Source of the DNA: Spisula solida | Lineage: Eukaryota; Mollusca; Bivalvia; Venerida; Mactridae | DNA length: 64,000 nucleotides | NCBI GenBank assembly: GCA_947247005.1 | Contig: OX365947.1 | Coordinates: forward strand, 37,094,760 to 37,158,759 | Reading direction: 5' to 3' | Part shown: positions 23,540 to 34,799 of the stretch, in pieces | Layout: the number at the start of each line of letters is the position of its first letter | How positions within the stretch are numbered: position 1 is the first letter of the stretch | Made by a program: the position numbers and the translations under genes | Notes under the pieces: generated by a model | What the model saw: the letters and a program-made list of their open reading frames with translations, nothing else | Database searches by the model: none | Told to the model about the DNA's origin: nothing

Positions 23540-23744
23540 ATGAATATATTACTTTCCGCTGTGATTGGATTCTGTTTGGTGACAGCGATCGTCGCTGAAT
23601 CTCAAGGGTTAGATGAATTGGAGATTCTTGAGGATTTGTTGTTACGTAAAATAGAAAGAGCTGCTAAACAGGCAGCAGCAGAAACATCAGCCACTAAATC
23701 AAAAGTTGCAGAAGTAGCGAAGTATGTCGAGCCCGCACTAACAA
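23540..23744 (+). CDS. Novel secreted protein, coding exon 1 (signal peptide, helical segment)
   Basis: ATG at 23540 opens a frame of 68 codons plus one base, ending at a perfect donor (ACAA|GTAAGT). Residues 1-19 are a signal peptide (MNILLSAVIGFCLVTAIVA, then E20). Residues 24-60 (LDELEILEDLLLRKIERA, then Ala/Lys/Glu-rich sequence) should form an amphipathic helix or coiled coil. The split codon A + AG (exon 2) gives Lys69 and keeps the frame. Joined with exons at 30723, 32015 and 33474, all phases agree (1, 0, 1) and the total is 990 nt, 329 residues plus stop. I do not recognise the family. Confidence 0.8.
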
Positions 23745-23801
23745 GTAAGTCCTGCAAAATATTGTAACACCTAGACTAACACAGAATCAATGTACACTGG
23801 G

Positions 23802-24038
23802 CGGGTATTCATAGAGAATCTTAGTGAAAAAGTATTTTGACTTAAGTTAAAAAATTGTGGCACTCATGTTTCCCTCAAATTGAAGATTAACCCATGTTTT
23901 CTTAAAGTGATTTAGTAGCTGCTTGAATAAAGCTTCAAAACTATATATCATATTATTAATAATGAATTTTAAGTAAATTTCAAGATTTTAAGAAAAGTTT
24001 AAGTTTTCTACTAAGGTGCTTTATGAATACTAGACCCG
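23802..24038. mobile_element. 237-bp MITE in intron 1 of the secreted-protein gene
   Basis: Left end 'cgggtattcatagagaatct' followed by 'tagtgaaaaagt' matches the reverse complement of the right end 'actaaggtgctttatgaata' followed by 'ctagacccg'. Interior AT-rich and non-coding. Confidence 0.75.
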
Positions 24039-24167
24039 ATCTTCTCCTTACTTTTCTTTTTGAGGCTGAATAAAGATGGATATTGAAATGCACATAGATT
24101 TAAAGATGTTAGAGTTTGAACAGCTCTAGAAAGCTAGTACAATAATTAACTTATTAAATACCATGCC

Positions 24168-24296
24168 AACAGGTAACTGTATCATTGAACTTGAAAGAGT
24201 AAAAACTCTTTTATACATTTTATGTTATCTAAGATATTATAAATTTTATAAAAAAGTGTTTTTGTTTACTCTTTATTAGTGATACTGTTACCTGTG
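24168..24296. mobile_element. 129-bp MITE with 8-bp target-site duplication
   Basis: Ends aacaggtaactgtatca and tgatactgttacctgtg are inverted repeats. The 8-bp direct repeat accatgcc flanks the element (24160-24167 and 24297-24304). An 8-bp duplication with CAG at or near the tip fits the hAT superfamily (inference). Confidence 0.82.
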
Positions 24297-24976
24297 ACCA
24301 TGCCGTGTTTATTATGTAACACTTTCGGTGATAATCTATGACGAACATGAAGTGCAAATGAATGTGAATTTGTTATTTTTACTAGGGGAACCCCAGTATT
24401 TGTACAAGTCAAATAGTTTTCCTCGGCCAGATAATTTACAGACCAGTATTTTACTACAGTAACTTTACTTAAGAAATAATGAATGTGTACATGCGTTTTA
24501 TCGTAGAATAAAGCACAGTGACTAGTTTAGATGCGCACCTGAACAAGCTTTAATTTAGATAAAACACAGGTACATGTTTATTAATTCGATTCTAATATAG
24601 CCAATATTCCGCATTTGATATTCACAAAAAGACGTTGTAACAATAGCACTACGTTCTTCATCGAACGGCTTATTTGCAGTTGTCAGTCGTAGCTGTATTT
24701 TATCGTTAATTCGTGCACACCATGATTTCCTCTATGTGTATATGGCTGAAACCGCTTGTTGGTTAGAATACCGGTTAATCCTACCTAATCAACGTGGTAG
24801 GGGAGGGAAACACTCCATAAATTATTTTGGCCTAACCATTTAACAAAGCAGACCCCCTGTTGAGACCATTTACAGAAGACGACTAGACGGTACATCTCAA
24901 GAAACTGTGTGGTAGAAGTATACTACATGGAACTACACAGTACATTTTAAAACCAAAATGTACTGTCTAGACTCAC

Positions 24977-25152
24977 CTTAAGTCAGACTGACACATTAGC
25001 CAATCAGGCATTGACATGTGGTCACGTGCTCCTCCATAGTCAAATTTCTTTAGGCTTTCCAATATACCCCCGGCCTCTAGGCCGAGGGTAATTACATACA
25101 ATCCTGAAATCACTACGATTTTAACGATGTATTTTCTCCACGACCAATTCAT
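24977..25152 (-). CDS. Candidate first coding exon of a type II membrane protein
   Basis: Minus strand. A strong acceptor (ttttgcag) places the exon start at 25171; ATG is at 25152 and a perfect donor (TTAAG|GTGAGT) ends the exon at 24977, phase 2. The 58 codons begin MNWSWRKYIVKIVVISGLYV. A short basic N-tail precedes one hydrophobic segment (about residues 8-25), then a polar stem (LESLKKFDYGGARDHMSMPD). This layout is typical of the cytoplasmic tail, anchor and stem of Golgi glycosyltransferases or sulfotransferases. No catalytic domain is visible, so the class is only a guess. Following exons on the minus strand to the left were not found. The exon sits inside intron 1 of the opposite-strand secreted-protein gene. 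Confidence 0.55.
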
Positions 25153-25319
25153 CCGAGCAAGAAAGAAGTGCCTGCAAAATATTTTTTTATTTGCTCGTAT
25201 TGTGTGAACTTTTTGAAAGCTTATTTGGATGAGACAATGTATTTGTGCGAATAAATTCCTACGCGCTGTAAAATGACTAATGATTTTGAGGGGCGATAAA
25301 AATGTCACTGTTAACAGTA

Positions 25320-27180
25320 ACCCGTTGAGCAGACGAACTTAACACAACTCGTGGTTTTAACATTCATATTACAGTTTAGCTAGAAACTCCTAATCTAACG
25401 TGTGCTTGTTCTTTACTATTTACAATAGTTTGCATTTGTTGATAGTATTAATCCATGTTTCGTCCTTAAACTTACCAGACATCTTCAGCTAAAAAGTTTG
25501 GTCTACCGTTAGAACAACCCTTTTCCCAGCGCTGTTACATAAATTTCCCCGCCGAAAGTCGAGACCATAATTATGAGTTATTTATGTTTCGTCCCCATCT
25601 TATTCGTTCGCGCTGTTCGTACCATATCCAGTTCGTACCCAGGTATTATTATGGAATAAGGACTCTGTAAACGCAGTTTTTAGTTTCTAGTTTTTGTTCT
25701 ATTTTCTTGCGCCCGTGTTAATTAATAGTACTGATCGACGTTTGGTCCATTGAATTGCCATAGATCAGCAGCTAGCTTGAATAGCTTGCGTCTGTCGTTA
25801 GGCCAACCCTTGTCCGTGCGCAGCTGTGTAGACGCTAGCTTATATTTTCTTGCGCCCATTGATGCCCTATCCCATTTCTTTCATTCTTTTGGTTTACTAC
25901 CATCAAAATAATTTGCACGGAAACGTTTAATCAAATGTTTGTTATTCTATTTATTACGCGAGTCTGACCAGCAAAAATATATGTCAAGACTGGTACGTCT
26001 TGATGTCCGCAGGTACATTTGATGTTTAATAATTCATTTAACGAGCATCTTATGAAGCTATGTCAGTGAAAAACGAAATACACGATGAAACACGTTGGAA
26101 TCGAACACACATTGTGACATATTACTTAGAACTACAACAGGTGTATTGCCTTCACGAGTTCTAGTATTGTGATTAGTCTGTTGAGGTGATTTGAATGATT
26201 CAGCTGCTATCTGTTACCTTGTCACAATATTAATATTTGTTTTGAAATTCAGTACCATTAAAATTTAAATGTGAAACCCTATAATACCCAGAATTGCGAT
26301 TTCCCCCAGTAACAGTACTTCAGTAATTTGATTACTCTTGTTGACGTCAAGCATTATGAGTGTGCACTGTGCTTGTGTGGTTTTTCTGTATCAATTTTCA
26401 CATAGATGGCATTTTTTGGTCTGTGACGAAGCCATGTTCTGGGATACATCATCGTAAAAATAAGTGCGAATTTAGATGATTATTTCAATGATTTATTCAC
26501 GCCCAAAAAGTGCGTACTTAGAACATTCGTTGACTGTATTCTCAATAGTGTTTTCTTAACCAATTTAAACTATCGAAGCTAGTAGTTTGTGGATTTTCAA
26601 CATGTTTGAACTATGTACGTAGATTTGTGGTTTTTTTGGTGTGTTTTCGGGTATGTCGAGTTTTGTGGAGCGTGTGCGTATCAAATATGTCGAGTAAGAT
26701 AACGTATAAAATGAAGATTTCTCAGTATTTACTACATCTACAAGTATGAGATTTTGTACCAGTGAATGAAACAAATCTACCTAATATACAATTAAATCTA
26801 AGCATCATCAAACATGTGTGTTAAAGTTTGTTCATAAGTTCTATGTAAAATAGTTTACTATGAAACTTCATGTTAGAAGACTCGATACATGCAACAGCCA
26901 ATTTTATGGTCACATGACACGTCTAACGGTAGATATATAAATATGAAATTATGATATTGTGGACGTCATATGGGCCTATTATGCTCTTTTCTTTTATGTA
27001 CTTGTGTTATTGTTCAACTGTTAATTGTTGAGGATCTCGTGGAAGATTGCCATTTAATATAATTGTCAAATGAGTTTCCTCGTAAAATAAAGTCTTTATT
27101 ATTATTATTATGTATTTGTAACATATTTAATATTGCATACACGAGGCCCGTCTGTGCATCTGACATTGTGCTGTTTATGT
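25320..27180. other. Intronic region, nothing identified
   Basis: Lies in intron 1 of the secreted-protein gene. No tandem array or recognisable coding motif; a short 'attattattatt' run is at about 27098-27109. Confidence 0.4.
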
Positions 27181-27189
27181 GTATCATAA

Positions 27190-27465
27190 TTTCGGGTATA
27201 GCCCAGAGAATTTGACACGTCTCTCGACCTTCAATTATCATAATTTAACAGCTGATATATTGTCTATATTTATAACCCCGACTGTATGTTTCCATAAGCG
27301 GGGAGTATCACGAAGACGCTCAAGATGTAAAACCAACACAAATCTAAAGAACCGATATTGCACGGTTTGCTCGCGGAAATGTATATATTCAAAGCAAGTA
27401 CCTTGTAATATATTCATGCATAAAGGTCAGTATTATGTCAAATCCTCTGTGCTATATACCTACTT
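27190..27465. repeat. Dispersed ~270-bp repeat, copy 2
   Basis: Second copy of the sequence at 17735-18000, same orientation, sharing at least nine ordered blocks. The two overlapping ORFs here (98 and 75 codons) are not supported as genes. Confidence 0.75.
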
Positions 27466-27479
27466 AAAATTCTGAAAAT

Positions 27480-29450
27480 ATTTGAAACAAACGTCCGTAT
27501 ACTTTACTCGCGACCTACCTAAATAACCCGACTTATACGGGCCTCATCAACTTGGCTTTCATCACCATGATCACAGCAATGCCAGTTTCATTGATCACAG
27601 ATTATAACGGTAAAAATAAATGACAGTAAAACATTAATGGAATGCTAGTACCAGATTACCTCCCCGTGTTAAACGGTGTCCAGATTCATGCAATTTCAAT
27701 ATACGATAAGAATAAACTTGTTTTATAAGAAATTAAAAATTATAGAATTAGGATTGAGAGTAGGTAGGGTGAAATTATGATTCTACGTAAATTTTTACCA
27801 ACATCTGATGAAACGATTTTCAGAAATTAAAAATTTTGACGATGTTTTTCGCCGCAAACGACCTATACGACATGTCGTAAAGTTAACCTACACTCAAAAT
27901 CTTAATGAATTATATAATATTATCATAAATTGACATTTAGCAATACCATACATATAATTAATCATGGACATGTTTCCTAAAAATGCTTATTTATTATGAA
28001 AAATTACTTAAAATACTTATGTTTTTAAAGTTGTTTCACGACTCATAGGTACATACTTATAACGCACCGCTTACTCGAGGGACTCTATAGGTTTTCCAGC
28101 TATCAATATCTTGACCATTGTCATCGACTTTACACTACCCAAAAGTTCTAAACCGCCACCATAAGTATGTGTAATAACTTTGTTAATACTGCACGGACTC
28201 TCATGACATTTTGCATACCAAAATTAAATTACCAACACTTGAATAATACTTGCATTTAATTATTGATTCATTTTGGCAGATAAACGGTCATGTTACTCGT
28301 TACAGGCGCGTTTCGTAATGAAGTCTATTTTACAAGGTCACAAAATATTTCACCCAAATTGTTCATGAACTCGTGCATATTGCAACGCAACAAGTACGAG
28401 TTTATTAACTTTTAGCACAACCGATGTCTGCCCTCCCAGAAAAATGATATGTCAATTTTGCAAATTTTGCTTGAGTGTTGATTTTCAAAAATTGAAAATT
28501 CCTGTGAATGGAAAAAACCGAAAATAATCATTAAAATAACAATTAAAAACGAAGTAGAACATTATTTTTGTAATAAATAGAAAAACTACGGGCCGCAACT
28601 TTATCCAAACTGATGACATCCCGCCAGGTCAGCCGCGTTCTGTTTGTGACAAATTCAACATGTTAGGTGATTTTCGCGTAGGAAAATCTTCACTAACATT
28701 AAAACCGTACATACACATGTGCTTTTCGACGCGCATGCATTACACGTGTGAATTATGCTAGATTACGCAACACGTCTAAAACTGTGAATTAGACCGTAAG
28801 TAGGCCAAAATAAACAAATATTTGGCTTCATTGGATATTCATATGTCATTATGTGAAATTTCGTGTTAATAAGTGCTTTATTAAAAAAATAAAAAAATGT
28901 CAACTAGAAATTGTGTTCACAGTGGTTTTTCGTAATCTCGTGAGTGTTCCTCTCGTGTCAATTTCAGCTTTTTATGTATTTTTCAAGAGGAACAGTCACC
29001 AGTAATGCCGATTTTGTTCATGTGCGCCTGAATTCTGGTCCACATACATTGCATGAGCAAAAATGCATTATTACGCAATACACCAAATGCACTGTAATTA
29101 ACTGAAAACGGTCAATATAAATCAATACTCAGTTGCATCTCTTCATCATGTATCGGTATGCGAAATTTCATGTGAATACATGCATTTTTTACAAAACGGG
29201 AATGAAATATAAAGTGGCGGTAGCACTTTTGGGGAGTATAGCATAATACCCGGGGTGTTCGATCTGTCATGGTGTGTTACTGGTCAAAGTAATAGAATAG
29301 TATCTCTGGCTAAACCATTAATTGTTTCATCAATCATAGGAATTTGGTATTCTATCCATATCGATCCATCAAAAATCGCTCTATAAATTTGATTAAGAAT
29401 TTTATCCACGAAAATCATAGCAGTCGTTCCATTCAAAGTCGCTCAATAAA
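27480..29450. other. Intronic region, little identified
   Basis: AT-rich intron sequence. 'cggggtgttcgatctgtcat' at 29250-29269 resembles the terminal repeat of the mariner-like element at 43395-44314, possibly a solitary relic. Nothing else recognisable. Confidence 0.4.
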
Positions 29451-29465
29451 ATTACGAATTGTTTG

Positions 29466-29943
29466 CTATGATTGCACTCTTTTTCAGTACAGTATTTCCA
29501 TGATAGCACTCTTTTCCAGTACGATGTTGCAATTATTGCACTCTTTTCCAGTACGATGTTGTAATGCTTGAACCCTTTTCCAGAACGATATTGCATTTAT
29601 TGCACTCTTTTCCAGAACGATATTGCTGTTATTGCACTCCTTTCCAGAACGATATTGCTGTTATTGCACTCTTTTCTAGTACGACTTTGCAATGATTGCA
29701 CTCTTTTACAAAACGATATTGTTGTTATCGCACTCTTTTCCAGTGCCATGATGTGTAGTGATCGCACCCTTTCCAGTACGATATTGAATTGATTGTACTC
29801 TTGTCCAGTACGATGTTGCTGTGATTGCACTCTTTTCCTGTACGATGTTGATGTTATTACACTCTTTTCCAGTACGATGTTGATGTTATTGCACTCTTTT
29901 CCAGAACATTAACGCAGTCATTGCACTCTTTTCCACCGTAACG
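29466..29943. repeat. 32-bp minisatellite, about 15 units
   Basis: Unit core 'attgcactcttttccagaac' followed by 'gatattgctgtt' recurs every ~31-34 bp, with variants in 'gtacgatgttg/aacgatattg'. Copies differ by substitutions and 1-2 bp indels. It lies in intron 1 of the secreted-protein gene. ORFs of 60-77 codons on both strands are by-products. Confidence 0.92.
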
Positions 29944-30722
29944 TTGATTAAACATCTTGTGTCGATCCTATTTTTGATCAGGCCAGATGGAGTGCTATAT
30001 GTTAAAACTTCGTTGAACGCAACAACTTTAGCCAAACACAGGGGAGCGACCCCGGATGTGCAACTGCTAAATTTCTCTAAGCCAGATTAACCCATACTAC
30101 TCCACTTTACTTAATCTGTTCGCACTCGTGATTTAATTTTTCCGCATCCGAACTCCTGCCCGTGTTTTATTCGCCGACAAAATACAACAACACAGTTTTT
30201 ATTTCGATTCTAAACACGTTAATATCCCGTACTATTTAACTGCGCGCATTCCATTTTCACCCATTTGATATTGAATACAATTCCACGCTGAAATTGAGTG
30301 GCTTATTATATGTCACGTGATACGGGGCGTAAATAGTAACAGCCGCTTTGATGGGTATGTTTTATAGGGGTAATAATACATGCCCTAGTTTGCTCTATGT
30401 GTATATGGATTAATCCGCAGATCTTGTTAGAATGTTTTTTATTAATGGGTACCGGGGAGGTTAAACACCAATGTACTGGGCTGGGATCGACAAACGTTCG
30501 ATTCAATGATCGTTTTGGGTTAAATGTACAGTCGGAAGTAACTTTGAAAAAAGACTTTAACTTAGGTATGTTGTTTCAAGAAAGTCCGAAAAGGTTAAAC
30601 ATTTTTAAACGGTATACACTGATGAAACCACACGAAGCTTTATGCGTCCAAGTTAATACAACAGGACAATACCGGTCAAGTGATTGTTTTATTGTGATTT
30701 ATAAATGTCAGTTTCTTTCTAG

Positions 30723-30985
30723 AGGAAGAGAAAAATGCTATTGATGCAGAAGACAAGTCACATGAGGCGGAGAACTGTCCCAAAGAAGAAGAAGAAGAAG
30801 AAGAAAAAAAAACTGGTGAAAATGAGAAGATTCCAATTTCGAACCAATGCTGTATTGATGAGAATATTTCCATAGATTTAACTGACGGAACCAAAAGGAA
30901 ACTGACAACTACTGGAATGGATATATACGGCTACGTATTACCTGGATCGCAAAGAACTGAATGTAGTGCTAGGGCATGGGTTCAG
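30723..30985 (+). CDS. Novel secreted protein, coding exon 2 (acidic linker, start of Cys-rich domain)
   Basis: Exon of 263 nt between an acceptor (tttctttctag, ending 30722) and a donor (TTCAG|GTAAAG). Its first two bases complete Lys69 and 87 codons follow (residues 70-156). The first part is highly charged, with seven consecutive Glu encoded by a (GAA)n tract at about 30785-30805. The tract is a microsatellite and could vary in length. Then come a CC pair (residues 111-112), a sequon NIS (116-118) and DIYGYVLPGSQRTECSARAW, which appears to open the folded domain. An overlapping ORF in another frame (30397-30744) reads across the acceptor and is not part of the gene. Confidence 0.8.
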
Positions 30986-30989
30986 GTAA

Positions 30990-32010
30990 AGGAATAACTA
31001 TTGCATTTTACTAAAGGTAGCCAAATTTAAACCATTGAACTAATACTTGGTTAGACAAATGAGCACATTGGCCTAATCTACATTACATGTTTATCATGGC
31101 TATGGCAATTTGCATTGATGTTAACTGATTAACGGCTTAATCCAATGATAAATGATGGGGGTCTTAATTTTCAAAGGAATCAGTGCAATTACTACGGTGT
31201 ATCCCGCACTGTAGTAATTCCACTCATATACCATTGTTCCTACTTGGACCGTGCAATGGTCATCTATTAAGACATATTTGACTAGTATTTCGATGGCTTA
31301 GAAGAATAAAGGTAAAACTACTAACTCCATGCTGAGAGAAAGGCAAACAACATTACTTATGGAAAAACAAACTTACTGTACTTTACTTTGGTCAACTTTC
31401 CATGGCGTCGAAATGTATTGGGGTCTACAACTTTCAAATAACAACAACGTGTTATTGATTTTATCGGTCAGCATTTAGACATGTAAACAGAAAAACATTG
31501 TTGTTTATATGTAAAAACCGCACCCAAACCCGTCAGCTATTATGAAAGATACGATGGTGTTCGGAAAGTTCCGGAACAAGGCATTAGTGTCGTAATATTG
31601 TCATTTTCATATTTTTCTATGAAATCTACTACAATTGTAGCTACATGTTTTATTTATTCATTATAATTTTGCATACTAATAAGATGTGTTCTAAAATCAG
31701 CATCTATTACACTCGTCTGAAAATGTGTTTCAAATGGGCTTGATTTCTGCTGCATATGTGATCTGTTACGAATGTGCCATACAGCGCCTTTTATGTAACC
31801 CGTTGTTTATTTAACTACACGCAAATATATGAACATTTATTTGTCTAAGCATTATTTAACATCAGTCACTTATTTTTGACTGACCCTCGTAAATAGGTTA
31901 CTAGTATACAGTCAGAATTATTCAAAATGAGGGTATTATATATATATTATATATAACAAAAAATAGTAAATTTACACTTATAAATCAGCATAGTAAAACT
32001 GATGACATTT
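30990..32010. other. Intron 2 of the secreted-protein gene
   Basis: AT-rich intron. A short hairpin 'aattactacggtgtatcccg' with 'cactgtagtaatt' lies at 31189-31221. 'tatatatatattatatata' is near 31938. No coding signal. Confidence 0.5.
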
Positions 32011-32014
32011 TCAG

Positions 32015-32171
32015 GTTAAGTTTGAAAGTTCTGCCGGGTGTGTTGATGGCTGTGTAAAAACACCATTGTGTGGACGAAAAATGCTAAAAATAGAACTAGA
32101 ATTAGCTCCCAGAAACGGGCGATCCGGTCATATGCTTAACATAGGGGACAGTGTATCAAACAATGGATGGG
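32015..32171 (+). CDS. Novel secreted protein, coding exon 3
   Basis: Exon of 157 nt (52 codons plus one base) from acceptor ttttcag|GTT to donor TGGG|GTAAGT. It encodes residues 157-208 plus the first base of Gly209. Three cysteines occur in SAGCVDGCVKTPLCGRK, followed by an alternating strand-like KMLKIELELAPR and the motif MLNIGDSVSNNGW, which runs into GGDYSHQLCDAE across the splice. This Gly/Asp/Asn-rich junction looks like the most conserved part of the domain, but I cannot name a family. Confidence 0.82.
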
Positions 32172-32535
32172 GTAAGTAAATTTACAAGTATACTCGTATT
32201 AGTTTATCATTATGTTTTCAAAATAATTGTAGTGGACTTAAATTCGCGGATATTGAATGAAAATTAAAAAATAACAAGGGAAAATGTGACAGAAACATTC
32301 ACATCATATTTACAACGCCCTCTTTATTGTAAGAAGTCACTTACGGGAGAACTTCTTCCTTATTTGATAACAAAACACCTTTTCGAATGACACGTGGTTG
32401 AGCGGTTTTCAACATTGCATGTACTTCCGGTTATCCGATAACTACTCCACTATGTATAAAACTATGAGTACTTTGTGTCTATGCTTTTACGATCTAAATC
32501 AGAATCTCTGTGGAAAATACGACCGCGAAGCACAC

Positions 32536-32985
32536 TATGAGCGTTTTCCAATTACGAACTCGGGTTACACGAGTAACACGTACAAGTTGTAAAAGGAACG
32601 GGTCGGTAAACGCAGTGCGCATGCGTATAATCTCTAACCTACTCGACCCAAGTAACCTCCAGTCCTTCGCAGGTTCTCTAGAGTCAAAATGGCGGAAAGC
32701 GTGATATAATCTCTAACCTAAATTTTGAACTTTGGGAACATTACATTTCGTTGCACATATCAGACAGTTTATTATAATACAGTTGTTTTCCATCATAATA
32801 TTATCCTCCTCGTCGCTGTTAAGCATTTCTTCTAACATCATAATTGCTAGACCTTTGGTTGCCATTTTGAACTCGACTCGATACATACTCGATACGTTCT
32901 TGATATCACTACTGAGTTATCCGACTCCGCATGCCCAAATGTTTTACTCGGGTTAGTCGGTTTGCTAATTGGAAAACGCTCTATA
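32536..32985. mobile_element. ~450-bp MITE in intron 3
   Basis: Terminal inverted repeats 'tatgagcgttttccaatta' and 'taattggaaaacgctctata' bound a non-coding interior that contains 'tataatctctaacct' twice (near 32625 and 32704). ORFs here are shadows. Confidence 0.75.
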
Positions 32986-33101
32986 AGTACCTGTTCGGTA
33001 CAAAAATGCGCCAATTCACTGTATAAACAAGAGGTGGTGTAATGCCCGTGCAAAACACCCTGTTGTGAAAAATTTTAAACTACAAATTCACTGAAATACT
33101 T

Positions 33102-33330
33102 CGCTGGCTTAGGATGAGATGGTCGTAAGTTCAAAATCGATATTTTGAGAAAACAAGAAAAAATTGTCTGAAAACTACTCTTTACTTATGGTTTTTTTAA
33201 ACTTCGGTTTGGTCAACTTGACCAGCTCCGATTTTCAAGAATAAAGGCTCATAATAAGCGCCTTGTATTGCAGATTCCAAATATGCATGGGTCTAATAAG
33301 GTCGTAAGACCTTCTCATTCTAAGCTAGCG
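33102..33330. mobile_element. MITE family A, copy 1 (intron 3)
   Basis: The 229-bp element has inverted ends 'cgctggcttaggatgaga...ggtcgtaag' and 'gtcgtaagaccttctcattc' followed by 'taagctagcg'. The interior ('atattttgagaaaacaagaa', 'ggtttggtcaac', 'caaatatgcatg') matches 36269-36510. Confidence 0.88.
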
Positions 33331-33357
33331 TCTTGTCGTCATTGTTGTTAACGATTT

Positions 33358-33400
33358 GTATGCTAATTAAGCGCTCTACCAACTGCGCTAGTCGGACAGT
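33358..33400 (-). repeat. tRNA 5'-half fragment
   Basis: On the minus strand, 'ctagcgcagttggtagagcg' and 'cttaatta' give a canonical box A and D-arm with an anticodon-stem start. No T-arm or matching acceptor strand follows, so this is a truncated tRNA or SINE head, not a functional gene. Confidence 0.5.
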
Positions 33401-33473
33401 ATTTAATGAGACGGAAGGAGAAGAATGACATTTCAAGAGTTACTCAATAAACATCCGTCTATTTTTTATTTAG

Positions 33474-33838
33474 GGGGTGACTACAGTCATCAGCTATGTG
33501 ATGCCGAGCTTCACGGAAAGTTTCCACACATATTTGCATATAATAGCGACAAATGTAAATCCCATCCAGCTGGCATCTTCTATAATGTCCTCTCCAGAGC
33601 CAACAGAAAACTAACATTGTACGTGAGTAACGAATACGTCCTCCTCAAAGAAGAAAATGGACAAGAACATACCATATGCAGTCATTGTCTGTTTTGTCTA
33701 GCTGGTCAACCGGACAATAACCCGAACCAGGACATTTATATCGGTTTCAATCGAATTGTGCATGGTACGTACAGGTATGGGGCAGGTATATGCAGCGCTA
33801 CATTGTCATGGGAGTGTCCGGATTGTCAATGGCCCTAA
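33474..33838 (+). CDS. Novel secreted protein, terminal coding exon (Cys-rich domain)
   Basis: Acceptor ttttttatttag ends at 33473. The exon starts GG (completing Gly209), then GGTGAC, with 120 codons to TAA at 33836-33838 (residues 210-329). It contains eight cysteines, including TICSHCLFC and the C-terminal WECPDCQWP, plus probable strands (RKLTLYVSNEYVLLKEE, DIYIGFNRIVHGTYRYGAG). With the earlier exons the mature protein has 14 cysteines, an even number consistent with disulfides in an extracellular protein. An ATG lies upstream in frame at 33425, but the phase match and continuity to exon 3 favour the spliced form. No AATAAA was seen in the next ~120 bp. The family is unknown to me; a lectin- or shell/mucus-type secreted protein is speculation. 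Confidence 0.82.
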
Positions 33839-33844
33839 GTATCC

Positions 33845-34790
33845 ACGCCATTTAGACGAAAGAAAACTGTAATATCACTTATATTGATTTGTTGGCATAC
33901 TATTTCGTGTTGGTGAATTTCACAAAAACAATCAAAAATTAAAAACAACAATACATGATGACAGAGTTCTAGGTCTTAATAGATCAAACAGTTTATGCAT
34001 CACCAAAAACTTATTTAATGCCGAATATTTCATAGTACTTGTACTCAATAATTTGCATAAATGCAGGCCTTGTTCATACTTTGACATTTTGATAATAATT
34101 AAGTTTTTTTGCATGGCACACGTATCACCCTAGTCTGGCTACCCGTTTTCAATTTAGCTAGATTTTATTTTGGGCTTATGTTTGAGGGTGTTTGAGGGTG
34201 CAAAGGGAATTAATTTCATGAAAAAAAAGTAGACTGAAGAGTTGTCTCCTTTAATTAAACATAGGGTATGTATAGACAGACTAGTATCACACTCGTAACG
34301 CAACGCGTATATTTTTCATTATTTCTCGAATACTTATGAAGGCATTTACTTATAACACCAGGAACGTGTATACATTCTTACAGTCTCTGATAATATCTAA
34401 TGAATTTGTCCATGCAATTTAATAAAACTCGTTTGTTTGTAAGATGAAACAATATTTTTAAATAACATCACCGTAAAATGAAAAGTCACAAAATTCATCG
34501 GATACCATGGAAAAGATTAACCTTGTGTATCCGATATATGGCTACGTAACGCACAAAACTGGAACCACTAAACGTTGCGTCAAATGACGTTGTTTGTTGA
34601 CTGTTAAGTTAAACTAACACGTTGCTACTGTAAAGATTTTGTTTGGACAATCGAAAGTGTTAGTTGATAAATGAAATTTTAACTTTTAGATAGGAGACTT
34701 ACTCGACTTATATTTTTTTGCTTTCTCCACTGATTTGTCCGACTTGCGAGAATTAACGTCGCACAATGGACTCAGTTATAGTTTAGTAAC
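33845..34790. other. Downstream of secreted-protein gene, nothing identified
   Basis: Probable 3' UTR then AT-rich intergenic sequence. 'gtttgagggt' is tandemly doubled near 34181-34200. Confidence 0.45.
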
Positions 34791-34799
34791 TCAGGTATA

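Noticed and set aside
30397..30744. 115-codon ORF as an additional exon
   Set aside because: It reads through the exon 2 acceptor in a different frame, has no recognisable motif, and is not needed for phase continuity between exons 1 and 2.
33425..33838. Single-exon 137-aa gene starting at the ATG at 33425
   Set aside because: It lacks a signal peptide and starts in the polypyrimidine region; the acceptor at 33473 and phase match to exon 3 give a better model.
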